From: Inconstantimicrobium porci
GTDB taxonomy: Bacteria; Bacillota; Clostridia; Clostridiales; Clostridiaceae
Length of the DNA: 41,339 nucleotides
Assembly (NCBI RefSeq): GCF_009696465.1
Contig: NZ_VULX01000025.1
Coordinates: 1 to 41,339, forward strand
Direction: 5' to 3'
In this document: positions 1 to 7,307 of the stretch, one piece after another
How positions within the stretch are numbered: position 1 is the first letter of the stretch
How the letters are laid out: every line of letters starts with the position of its first letter
Notes under the pieces: model-generated
Database searches by the model: none
Told to the model about the DNA's origin: nothing
What the model saw: the letters and a program-made list of their open reading frames with translations, nothing else
Position numbers and translations under genes: made by a program

Positions 1-183
1 TACTAAATGTTCATATTTTCCGTTTATAGGCTTGTCCTTAACCGCAGTTAGGTTATATTTTTGTTCGGGATTTTCAATCGCCCGTTTTACGGTCTTTCGA
101 TGTACTCCTATCTTTTTGGCTATACTTCTTTGACTAAGCCCTTCGTTAAAATAAAGATATCTGATATAATCATATTGTACCAT
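1..183 (-). CDS. istA: IS21-family transposase IstA, N-terminal part (runs off window)
   Basis: Reading leftward from ATG at 183, 61 codons are open to the window edge. The protein begins MVQYDYIRYLYFNEGLSQ and carries a helix-turn-helix with SIAKKIGVHRKTVKRAI at about residues 20-36, the N-terminal DNA-binding domain typical of IS21-type IstA transposases. The DDE catalytic core and the partner ATPase IstB would lie to the left, outside the window. The gene starts about 75 bases inside the repeated terminal sequence at 259-311, as expected for an IS21 end. Whether the element is complete cannot be judged. Confidence 0.82.
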   Translation of the reverse strand, partial: MVQYDYIRYLYFNEGLSQRSIAKKIGVHRKTVKRAIENPEQKYNLTAVKDKPINGKYEHLV

Positions 184-258
184 TTCAATCACCTTTCAAA
201 ATCCTCCCACTTATATAAAATGTCGACAATTTTATTATAAATGGAGGAGTGGTTGAGT

Positions 259-311
259 GGTACATTTTTTGTTTAGCAGAAGTTAATTATTGGTACACTT
301 TTAGATTAGCA
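259..311. repeat. IS21-type terminal direct repeats
   Basis: Two 20-base copies lie 33 bases apart: GGTACATTTTTTGTTTAGCA (259-278) and GGTACACTTTTAGATTAGCA (292-311). They match at 17 of 20 positions. IS21-family ends are known for such multiple repeats that bind IstA. Read from outside, the end would begin TGCTAATC at 311, which I take as the probable element terminus. Confidence 0.7.
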
Positions 312-751
312 TAAGCAATCTATATTTGATAATTTCATCATAATATTAAAATATCAAAATTTTATCTTTTACGTATTTCTAAAATTAATGCCTACAATGA
401 TATACACTTCTCTCTTATAACGAAAAAAGTACACTTAGTGTACTCCTTTCAACTAACAAATTTAACAAAGATATTTAGGTTACGAAAACAATTACATTGT
501 TTTCACTCCTTTATTGTAAGACATTATAATCTTCATTGCAATAGTTTACATAAATTTTAATATTTTTTCTAATATATACATAAAATCCAAATAAACATTA
601 CTTATATACAACTACCAATTTTTCATATCTGTGAATTTATTCAATATTTAAGAATATTATTAATTGTATTTTATTTCATGCTGATTTATGCGTAATTAAT
701 GATAATATTAAGAATGCACAATTTAATCTTTATCTTAGAGCGGATTAAAAT
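312..751. other. Gene-free stretch with one palindrome
   Basis: About 440 very AT-rich bases between the IS21 end and the methyltransferase remnant. No coding frame with a ribosome site was found on either strand. The only structure noticed is the perfect inverted repeat AGTACACTTAGTGTACT at 428-444. Its arms meet at one base, so it suits a dimeric DNA-binding protein better than an RNA hairpin. Its role is unknown. Confidence 0.5.
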
Positions 752-1265
752 ATGGATCAGCAGAAATATGAAAAATTACTTAATATAAAAACGCAGGGTG
801 ATCAGAAAGAATTTTATAGATCAATACATTACCATAGATATGAGCCCACATCTTATCACGTATTTGAAACTTTATTTCAAGAATTTAATATATACGAAAA
901 TGATAACTTAATAGACTTTGGTTGTGGTAAAGGCAGATTAAATTTTTACGCTAATCATTTCTTTAATGTTAATGCTAAAGGAATCGAAATGAATTCATTT
1001 TATATAGATGAATGTAATCACAACAAAAAAAGCTACTTTGAAAAACATAACAATAAGGAATCTAAAATAGAATTTTTTAACACTCACGCAGAAAAATATA
1101 AAGTAGAGAAAGACGAAAATCACGCTTCTATTATACTACCCTTCAGATGATTATATATATTATCTTGAAAATGATTCACCATTTACATTAGATAAAGAAG
1201 TTTGCATCTATCCAGAATATAAAAAAAATCATAGAGAAAAAGTGTCCATTTATACCTTCGGATAA
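752..1265 (+). pseudogene. SAM-dependent methyltransferase, internal deletion and frame change
   Basis: From ATG 752 the protein has a class I methyltransferase glycine loop, DFGCGKGRL, at residues 56-64, followed by GIEMN, the usual acidic end of strand two. Homology holds to about residue 120 and the frame stops at 1150. The C-terminal part continues in another frame: YYPSDDYIYYLEND is read from about 1134, with the stop at 1263-1265. From what I recall of this family (about 190-200 residues), a central block that includes the N-P-F substrate-side motif should lie between the two parts; it is absent. An internal deletion with a frame change explains this. The product would lack half its fold and is very probably inactive. 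Confidence 0.75.
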
Positions 1266-1295
1266 TCTTAAACTTCACTAATCACAAAGTAACAT

Positions 1296-1340
1296 AAGGT
1301 GAAGGTCATGTTTAACTTTAAATATGACCTTCACCTTTTT
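1296..1340 (+). terminator. Rho-independent terminator after the methyltransferase remnant
   Basis: AAGGTGAAGGTCAT (1296-1309) pairs perfectly with ATGACCTTCACCTT (1324-1337) and is followed by a run of T. It separates the remnant from the promoter at 1372. Confidence 0.85.
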
Positions 1341-1371
1341 AATTAGTAATTATATTTTTTATAAATATCTA

Positions 1372-1425
1372 TTGACATATTGTGTATATAATCATATACT
1401 GTGTATATACAGTATATACAGTATA
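1372..1425 (+). promoter_or_regulatory. Promoter and probable YtrA-type operator of the GntR-ABC operon
   Basis: TTGACA at 1372-1377 and TATACT at 1395-1400 are 17 bases apart, close to the sigma-A consensus. From inside the -10 onward lies ACTGTGTATATACAGT (1398-1413), a near-palindrome, with ATACAGTAT repeated behind it up to 1425. A regulator bound here would block RNA polymerase. The adjacent GntR-family gene is the obvious candidate, giving autoregulation; that link is inference. Confidence 0.75.
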
Positions 1426-1443
1426 ACAACTTGAGGTGCTTAA

Positions 1444-1818
1444 ATGGAAATAATTATTAGTAATTCAGATCAAAAACCAATATATGAGCAGATATCAAGC
1501 CAGATAAAAAACATGATAATCTCTGGTGAACTAAGCGAGGGAGAACCCCTTCCAAGTATGAGACAGCTTGCAAAGGATTTAAGAATAAGCGTAATCACAA
1601 CTAAAAGAGCTTACTCCGATCTTGAAAGAGATGGTTTTATAGAAACAGTTGCCGGAAAGGGATGTTTTGTAGCTGGAAAGAACTTAGATTTTATTAAAGA
1701 AGAAAAGCAGAAAAAGGTTGAGGAATATCTACAGAAAGCTGTTGATATCGCCAAATCGAGCAACATATCATTACCAGAAATAACTGAAATAATAAAAATT
1801 TTATATGAAGGTGAGTAA
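1444..1818 (+). CDS. GntR-family regulator, YtrA subfamily
   Basis: This 124-residue protein has a winged helix-turn-helix over about residues 11-79 (YEQISSQIKNMI, then SMRQLAKDLRISVITTKRAY, then the wing ending GKGCFV). A tail of only about 40 residues follows. The short tail with no ligand domain places it in the YtrA subfamily, whose members sit in front of ABC transporter genes and repress them. The ribosome site GAGGTG lies just before ATG 1444, and the next gene starts two bases after the stop. It probably represses its own operon through the repeats at 1398-1425. The inducer is unknown; in related systems it is often a cell-wall antibiotic. Confidence 0.9.
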   Translation: MEIIISNSDQKPIYEQISSQIKNMIISGELSEGEPLPSMRQLAKDLRISVITTKRAYSDLERDGFIETVAGKGCFVAGKNLDFIKEEKQKKVEEYLQKAVDIAKSSNISLPEITEIIKILYEGE

Positions 1819-1820
1819 AC

Positions 1821-2678
1821 ATGGAAAATATATTATCAGTAAAAAATTTAACTAAATCTTATCCACGATTTAAACTTGATAATGTTTCTTTTGACATTCC
1901 TCGTGGTAGTATTATGGGTTTTATAGGTGAGAATGGTGCTGGTAAAACTACAACAATTAAATCTATATTAAATCTTATAAAAAAAGACAGTGGAACTATC
2001 ACACTATTCGGCAAAGAAAACTATGAGAATGATGTTACCATTAACGAATCAATAGGTGTTGTCTTTGATGATAACTGTTTTCAAGAAACAATGACTATAA
2101 AAGATATTAATAACATATTAAAAAGAATTTATAGGCAATGGGATGAAAATACTTTTTATAAATTCATGGATAAATTCAAACTTCCAGATGATAAAACTAT
2201 AAAAGGCTTCTCAAAAGGTATGAAGATGAAACTTTCTCTAGCTGCTGCCATGAGCCATCATGCAAAACTACTAATTCTTGATGAAGCAACAAGCGGTTTA
2301 GACCCAATTTCAAGAGATGAAATTCTAGATATATTCCTTGATTTTATTCAGGATGAAAATAATGCAATACTTTTATCATCACATATAACATCAGATCTAG
2401 ATAAGATTGCAGATTATATTACTTTTATTCATGAAGGCAAGATTGTCTTTTCAAAGAGCAAGGATGAACTTCGTGAAAATATGGGTATTGTTAAATGTGG
2501 AGCAAGAGCTTTTAATGATATGGATAAATCTCATATCATACGTTATAGAAAGAGTAATTACAATTATGAGGTACTTATTGATAACAGACCTGAATTTATG
2601 AAACATAACAATGAAACTGTCGTTGAAAGATGTACAGTTGATGATATAATGCTATTCTACGTAAGAGGTGAAAAATAA
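1821..2678 (+). CDS. ABC transporter ATP-binding protein (YtrB-like)
   Basis: This 285-residue ATPase has Walker A GENGAGKTT at 36-44, signature FSKGMKMKL at 130-138, Walker B LLILDE at 150-155, D-loop SGLDP at 158-162 and the switch His near 188 (LLSSH). The signature FSKGM in place of LSGGQ is usual in this branch of ABC-2 export ATPases. The C-terminal 70 residues are an accessory extension. It should energise the membrane protein encoded next; its stop codon overlaps that gene's ATG by one base (TAATG), so translation is coupled. Substrate is unknown. Confidence 0.92.
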   Translation: MENILSVKNLTKSYPRFKLDNVSFDIPRGSIMGFIGENGAGKTTTIKSILNLIKKDSGTITLFGKENYENDVTINESIGVVFDDNCFQETMTIKDINNILKRIYRQWDENTFYKFMDKFKLPDDKTIKGFSKGMKMKLSLAAAMSHHAKLLILDEATSGLDPISRDEILDIFLDFIQDENNAILLSSHITSDLDKIADYITFIHEGKIVFSKSKDELRENMGIVKCGARAFNDMDKSHIIRYRKSNYNYEVLIDNRPEFMKHNNETVVERCTVDDIMLFYVRGEK

Positions 2679-3322
2679 TGACTGGATTAATTTTAAAGGA
2701 TTTTATTAATTTAAAAAAATATATAAGAATACAATTAGCTATCATAGTATTTTATTCTGTAATCTTTCTGCCACAGGGAAAAATAGATTTCATATGTGCA
2801 TTCTTTGTTTTTTTAGGTGCTTTCCCAGTAATGAGTGCAATAGCTTTTGATGACACTTCAAAATGGAATTCATTTGCTACCACAATGCCAATTGAAAGAA
2901 AAGACCTTGTATTAAGCAAATATCTTCTAATGATAATTTTCCTATTATGTTCAGGATTATTATGCTTTATTCTATTAACAGTATCATCAACATTATCTAA
3001 CTCATTAGATATAAACAAGACAATTTTTATGACAGTATTATATTTTTGTTTAGGCATAATCTATGACAGTATCAACATGCCGATAATTTTCAAGTTAGGA
3101 TCTGAAAAAGCAAGACTTGTTATGCTTCTTGTATTATTCATACCTGTTGGTTTGACATTTGCATTATCTAAAGTAGTTTCTAAAACTGATATAACAAACT
3201 TATCTAATATCTTTAATCGTTTAGCAAACATAATACCAATATTGGCTATCGGAATAACTATAGTAATAGCTTTAGCATCATACTTTATATCTACTAATAT
3301 TTTTGCGAAAAAGGAATTTTAA
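2678..3322 (+). CDS. ABC-2 type permease partner of the YtrB-like ATPase
   Basis: A 214-residue integral membrane protein with about six hydrophobic segments. It begins MTGLILKDFINLKKY, the cytoplasmic lead-in of small ABC-2 permeases of this type (LILKD near the start). A soluble loop, DDTSKWNSFATTMPIERKD, follows the second membrane segment and is the expected coupling region. It ends with TNIFAKKEF. The following broken gene (3340-3736) is a paralogue with the same first and last residues. With that copy dead, this protein probably works as a homodimer or with the small protein at 3748; that is inference. Confidence 0.85.
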   Translation: MTGLILKDFINLKKYIRIQLAIIVFYSVIFLPQGKIDFICAFFVFLGAFPVMSAIAFDDTSKWNSFATTMPIERKDLVLSKYLLMIIFLLCSGLLCFILLTVSSTLSNSLDINKTIFMTVLYFCLGIIYDSINMPIIFKLGSEKARLVMLLVLFIPVGLTFALSKVVSKTDITNLSNIFNRLANIIPILAIGITIVIALASYFISTNIFAKKEF

Positions 3323-3339
3323 ATAAGGAGGTATAAAAA

Positions 3340-3736
3340 ACGTCAGGTTTAATTTTAAAAGACTTTATAGTTTCAAAAAAGAATATATTAATAATCTTGT
3401 TGATCACTGCTGTCGATTCAGCTTTATTTATCCCCAACGGAGATTCAAGTTTCTTTAAGATGTTTTTTATGCTTTTAGCTCCAGCACCAATTATTGATAT
3501 CATTCAAGCTAGGATCAACTAAATCACTTTATGTACTTGCAGCATTGTTTATGTTAGCTATATGCATATTATTCTATTTTACAAAGTTGATTCCTCCTGT
3601 AAAAGTAACATCACTTATGAATATTATTAATAGCCTGCATTACATGCTGCCTATTCTAGCTGTTGGTATAACCTCAATTCTAACATTTGCTTCATTTCTC
3701 GTCTCAACAAATATCTTTGCAAAAAAAGAGTTTTAA
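3340..3736 (+). pseudogene. Second ABC-2 permease, start codon changed and centre deleted
   Basis: A full ribosome site (AAGGAGG, 3325-3331) is followed at normal spacing by ACG, not ATG, at 3340; the next codons give SGLILKDFIVSKKN, parallel to the intact permease. The frame runs through two hydrophobic stretches to APAPIIDII and stops near 3522. From about 3500 another frame gives FKLGSTKSLYVLAALF and ends STNIFAKKEF, matching the last 80 residues of the first copy. About 90 residues between the two parts are missing. Three lesions (start, deletion, frame) make it non-functional. The duplication is older than the damage, since the two copies differ at most positions. Confidence 0.85.
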
Positions 3737-3747
3737 GAGGTGGCGTA

Positions 3748-3924
3748 ATGTTTTATTCAATGAAATTCAGAAGAAATGTTTTTTTAATTGTCACTATAGG
3801 TTTAGATATAAAAATTATAGAAGATTTAATTAATCATCATACTAATAATATATGGATTCTAGGAATTTTAATAATATTATCATTAATTGGTGCACTACAA
3901 TGTCATAAAAATATAACTAAATAG
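3748..3924 (+). CDS. Small two-segment membrane protein, unknown role
   Basis: 58 residues from ATG 3748, starting MFYSMKFRRNVFLIVTIG and ending CHKNITK. There are two hydrophobic stretches (about residues 10-20 and 34-50) separated by a short charged and polar loop. AGAGGTGG lies upstream as a ribosome site. It is the last gene of the YtrA-type operon, before the bidirectional terminator. I do not recognise the family. It may be an accessory subunit, or a leftover of a longer protein. Confidence 0.55.
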   Translation: MFYSMKFRRNVFLIVTIGLDIKIIEDLINHHTNNIWILGILIILSLIGALQCHKNITK

Positions 3925-3927
3925 CTA

Positions 3928-3974
3928 AATCAAAAGGTCCGTATCAGATACTATTGATACAGACCTTTTGATTA
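3928..3974. terminator. Bidirectional terminator between convergent operons
   Basis: AATCAAAAGGTC plus GTATCA (3928-3946) pair with TGATAC plus GACCTTTTGATT (3955-3973), with one mismatch at 3940/3961. It lies between the stop of the small protein at 3924 and the stop of the convergent gene at 3977, so it can serve both. T runs are short on both sides. Confidence 0.7.
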
Positions 3975-3976
3975 TT

Positions 3977-4495
3977 CTAATCATCAAATTCGTTAATAAT
4001 TTTATTATATTGTTTTACGCTGTGTTCTCCCCAAATATAATCAGCTAAATAGCTCACAATAAACAGACCAGTAAATTCGAGGAAAAAGCTCACCATCATT
4101 GAAGCACTTTCAGATAGGTTAGGAATAAGATAAATATCTATTGCATCTTTTACTCCAAAACAGTATACAGCTATACTTGCTGCAGTTAATCCTCCTGCAA
4201 ATAATATGCTATCAAACAGATATGATCTTTTTCTATTTGACTTTGCTTTTGGTGTCATATTTTTATCAATTTCTTTTCCAGATAGAGTATTAGGAATCAT
4301 CACTTCTTTTTCAGATCTTAACACCACACATATAATAATCGGCATTAATACAAGTAATCCTATTTCCCATGTACAATTAAATATATCCTTTGTGCTGATA
4401 AATTTGTAAAATGTCTCAACTAATAAGTAAATGTAAGTTACTGCTACTGTTATAGCTAGCGGCTTTACTGAGTTTAGTTTTTGTCTTTCATCCAT
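3977..4495 (-). CDS. Membrane protein paired with an XRE regulator
   Basis: 172 residues from ATG 4495, chosen because GGAGGAG lies seven bases upstream; the in-frame TTG further out would overlap that site. Four hydrophobic segments are visible: about residues 15-32, 44-58, 94-111 and 133-152. A basic loop, PKAKSNRKRSYLF, lies in the middle. It follows the XRE gene by two bases. Two-gene units of a 65-residue XRE regulator and a four-segment membrane protein of this size are common in Bacillota; I recall some as DUF6773-like but would not insist. The function of such pairs is not known. Confidence 0.75.
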   Translation of the reverse strand: MDERQKLNSVKPLAITVAVTYIYLLVETFYKFISTKDIFNCTWEIGLLVLMPIIICVVLRSEKEVMIPNTLSGKEIDKNMTPKAKSNRKRSYLFDSILFAGGLTAASIAVYCFGVKDAIDIYLIPNLSESASMMVSFFLEFTGLFIVSYLADYIWGEHSVKQYNKIINEFDD

Positions 4496-4497
4496 TT

Positions 4498-4695
4498 TTA
4501 ATTCTCCTCCCAAAATAGATCATTTAATGTTTTGTTTAATGCTTTGCAAATATTAATACAAAGATTAAGAGTAGGATTATATTTTCCTGCTTCAATCATG
4601 CCTATTGTCTGTCTTGTCACCCCAACTAATTGTGCAAGTTCCTCTTGTGACAAATCAGATTCAACTCTTGCCATTTTCATTTTAATATTTTTCAC
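4498..4695 (-). CDS. Small XRE-family regulator
   Basis: 65 residues, nearly all of it a Cro/C1-type helix-turn-helix; the recognition part is SQEELAQLVGVTRQTIGMIE at about residues 14-33. It ends KTLNDLFWEEN, the usual close of this short family. The start is GTG at 4695, behind GGGGAGGTG with five bases between. A strong promoter lies upstream (4719-4747). It probably controls itself and the membrane protein behind it. Confidence 0.88.
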   Translation of the reverse strand: MKNIKMKMARVESDLSQEELAQLVGVTRQTIGMIEAGKYNPTLNLCINICKALNKTLNDLFWEEN

Positions 4696-4718
4696 AAAAG
4701 CACCTCCCCTATGTATCT

Positions 4719-4747
4719 ATAGTAATATATTTCCGCCTTAATGTCAA
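4719..4747 (-). promoter_or_regulatory. Promoter of the XRE-membrane protein pair
   Basis: On the minus strand TTGACA (4747-4742) and TACTAT (4724-4719) are separated by 17 bases and stand about 25 bases before the GTG start. No clear operator repeat was seen. Confidence 0.7.
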
Positions 4748-4818
4748 CTATATATTGCATTTTGTATGGAATATTTTCCTCTGTTAGTCTCATATGAATT
4801 ATAACGAGTCTACTATAC

Positions 4819-4855
4819 AAAAAAGAGATTCACAAGCATAACGCATGTGAATCTC
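4819..4855 (-). terminator. Terminator of the DUF2207-LemA cluster
   Basis: GAGATTCACA and TGTGAATCTC (4825-4834 and 4846-4855) form a ten-pair stem; on the minus strand it is followed by TTTTTT (4824-4819). It lies 44 bases after the last gene of the cluster. Confidence 0.85.
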
Positions 4856-4898
4856 ATATTATTATTAGGTATCTGTTATTTTAATTGCTAATTTAATT

Positions 4899-7262
4899 CT
4901 ACCAGCTTGAGCCGCCGCCACCGCCTGAGCCGCCACCTGAGAATCCGCCACCATCAAATCCACTAGAACTTGAAGATGCTGGAGCTGATGTCATATCACT
5001 TGTCACTGTATTCATATTATCAATTATTCTGCTCAATGCAAAGCAATCAAACGTATCAATGTTACCATCATACCAAGAAGGTGGCTCCATTGTAATTTTT
5101 CTAAACTTATCCTTCCATACATCTGTAACTCCCAGCACTTGAGCATAAGGAAGAGTATTATAGAAATACTCTGGATCATCTTCTATTAGAGCTTCGAGTC
5201 TTTCTTTCTCAGCAGTCATCATAAACTCCTTAAAACCAAGTATTCTAGATGTTATATCCACATTATACCTACTTTTCTTAGATAGAAATGCTGTAACAAA
5301 AAATGAAGCAAATAATAAAAATACTGTACAAAACACAATACTAAAAGGAATTATATTATACATATAATTGCCTAAAAATACGCAAAAAATAATAAAATAC
5401 ATAACTACTTCAAATACAGTCCAAAAAGTTTTTCTTCCTTTGCTCATTCTATAAAAATCATTGAATTTGCATGTTATTCCGTAAAATAAGATTAATCCTA
5501 TCATTGAAAAGACTACTCTAAAGAAAACATCAATTGAATCATAACCGCTTTCTGCAACTCTACTCATTACTAATGGTATAAGTGGTATAAAAGATACAAT
5601 AAAGTATAATTTACGTACTATAGATGATTTTTTATTATAAAGAGATTTCTCACCTTTAAATACTTTCTTCACACTACTAGCTGCTGTACTAACATCTTTA
5701 TATATTGAATCCTTTAAATCATTACTACATACAGTCTTACGATTACCATTAAGAAATATACTATTAAACAAATCAATCTCAAACTGCTGATGCTTATCAT
5801 CAAGAGTATCTTGCATAATTAGTTTAAATCCGTCACTCTTTTTACCTTTATCCTTAAATTTAATCTTTATATGATTATGTGATGCCCAATAATATATAAG
5901 ACTTGTTATATCGTCATTACTGCAGTAACCATTCATGATATAAGCTGCTTCAACACTGCTAATTCCGTCTGGAGGATAGAATTCTACAATATGATAAAGT
6001 TTCTCATCTCTACCAAACATAAAATATAGTATAATTGCTATTACAAAAATAATAGCTGCAAATATTAAAGAAGTAACTGCTGCTTTTGGCATAGGCCTTG
6101 TAAAAGCATCCATATTTGAATCTATTGTAAGATCTAAGCTCTGATTTCTTTTTAAATTTTTCTTATTAGTTATTGTAATTACATTATTATTTTTCGTAGT
6201 ATCACATTCTGCTCCAGAAACAGAATACTTATTTATTGGTACATAAGAATTGATTACAGCTTTGAGGTTTTTAATTTTATTTTCTCCAAATGATGAAAAA
6301 AGATTGAATTTAAGTTTTGAAAATATAGGCGGCTTAATCTTATAACTTACAGTAAAGTCATATGTGTCAATTTCTTTTGGAATACATAAAAATCGATTCT
6401 CTGAAATTAGTTTTATTTTATCATTACTGCATTTAAAATCATAAAGCTTAGAGCCGCTTTCATAGCCTTGAAGCACTGGTAACATTGCATCACTTGCTAG
6501 TCCATTCATATCTATACTATATGACTTCTTAACGATGTACTCCTGATTTTTTGTTATATCAATATTTGTTTCTTCGCTGTTTATAATACAATTATATTGA
6601 TATTTAGGTGCAGAAGAAAAGTCACCCTCATTAAATTTAGCATTTATTGTAATAGCATTATTTTTATCTATTTTCTTATCACTATTAATACTTATTATGT
6701 TATCATTAACACTACATTTTACACCAAGTTTATTTTCTTTTGAACCATATGTTCCACTTGTTATTTTATAATCATTTAGAGTCATCATAAATGGAAATGT
6801 AATTGTTGAATTAAATTTCTCTATGCTTGTATCCCATTGAGAACCAAGTACATCAAGATATAAATAATCACCATCCTCCTCTTCATCAGCATAATGGTTT
6901 AGTGTATATTTTATTATATATGACTTATCTCCTTTTATCTCCTTATCCTTATCACCAATTTTAATTTCGACATTATATCCATTAGTTACAGTATAGGGAG
7001 CCCCAGCTACAGAAACATCACTGACAGTCCAAGACTCAGCACTTCCTACTGTAGGAATTTTTCTAATAATACCATGTTTTCTTTCACTAAAATAAACATC
7101 TATCTTTTCAGTAACAATGTATTGCCTACTACTATTTACTTTTACATCAACATTCATATTTTTTATATAATATCCAACATCAGAAGCATATACTGAAGTT
7201 GGTTTAATAAAAAATAAGATAAACATAAACGATAGAAATAAAATCCCTCTATACTTTTTCAT
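4899..7262 (-). CDS. DUF2207-type membrane protein with Gly/Ser-rich tail
   Basis: 787 residues. Residues 1-26 are a signal peptide (ending SVYA). Two similar extracellular domains follow, about 27-205 and 219-390: each opens with a Y-I-x-N strand and a Q/R-x-YIV-x-K-x-x-x-I motif. A membrane segment spans 396-416 and leads to a cytoplasmic region with FYPPDGISSVEAAYIMNG at about 428-445. Four more hydrophobic stretches lie between 552 and 660. Then come LPYAQVLGV and PPSWYDG, and a tail of Ser and Gly repeats ending GGGGGSSW. This order is that of DUF2207 (YciQ-like) proteins, whose function is not established. The ribosome site AAGGGG precedes ATG 7262. It is last in a cluster with LemA and two paralogues. 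Confidence 0.85.
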   Translation of the reverse strand: MKKYRGILFLSFMFILFFIKPTSVYASDVGYYIKNMNVDVKVNSSRQYIVTEKIDVYFSERKHGIIRKIPTVGSAESWTVSDVSVAGAPYTVTNGYNVEIKIGDKDKEIKGDKSYIIKYTLNHYADEEEDGDYLYLDVLGSQWDTSIEKFNSTITFPFMMTLNDYKITSGTYGSKENKLGVKCSVNDNIISINSDKKIDKNNAITINAKFNEGDFSSAPKYQYNCIINSEETNIDITKNQEYIVKKSYSIDMNGLASDAMLPVLQGYESGSKLYDFKCSNDKIKLISENRFLCIPKEIDTYDFTVSYKIKPPIFSKLKFNLFSSFGENKIKNLKAVINSYVPINKYSVSGAECDTTKNNNVITITNKKNLKRNQSLDLTIDSNMDAFTRPMPKAAVTSLIFAAIIFVIAIILYFMFGRDEKLYHIVEFYPPDGISSVEAAYIMNGYCSNDDITSLIYYWASHNHIKIKFKDKGKKSDGFKLIMQDTLDDKHQQFEIDLFNSIFLNGNRKTVCSNDLKDSIYKDVSTAASSVKKVFKGEKSLYNKKSSIVRKLYFIVSFIPLIPLVMSRVAESGYDSIDVFFRVVFSMIGLILFYGITCKFNDFYRMSKGRKTFWTVFEVVMYFIIFCVFLGNYMYNIIPFSIVFCTVFLLFASFFVTAFLSKKSRYNVDITSRILGFKEFMMTAEKERLEALIEDDPEYFYNTLPYAQVLGVTDVWKDKFRKITMEPPSWYDGNIDTFDCFALSRIIDNMNTVTSDMTSAPASSSSSGFDGGGFSGGGSGGGGGSSW

Positions 7263-7307
7263 TAACTATCCCCTTTCACTTGTACTGAACACTTCATAGA
7301 TTAAGGA

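Noticed and set aside
752-1150. 132-residue ORF as a complete small methyltransferase
   Set aside because: The C-terminal part of the family is present just downstream in another frame, so this is a broken gene and not a short one.
3494-3736. 80-residue ORF as an independent small membrane protein
   Set aside because: It equals the last 80 residues of the intact permease and lies inside the damaged second copy.
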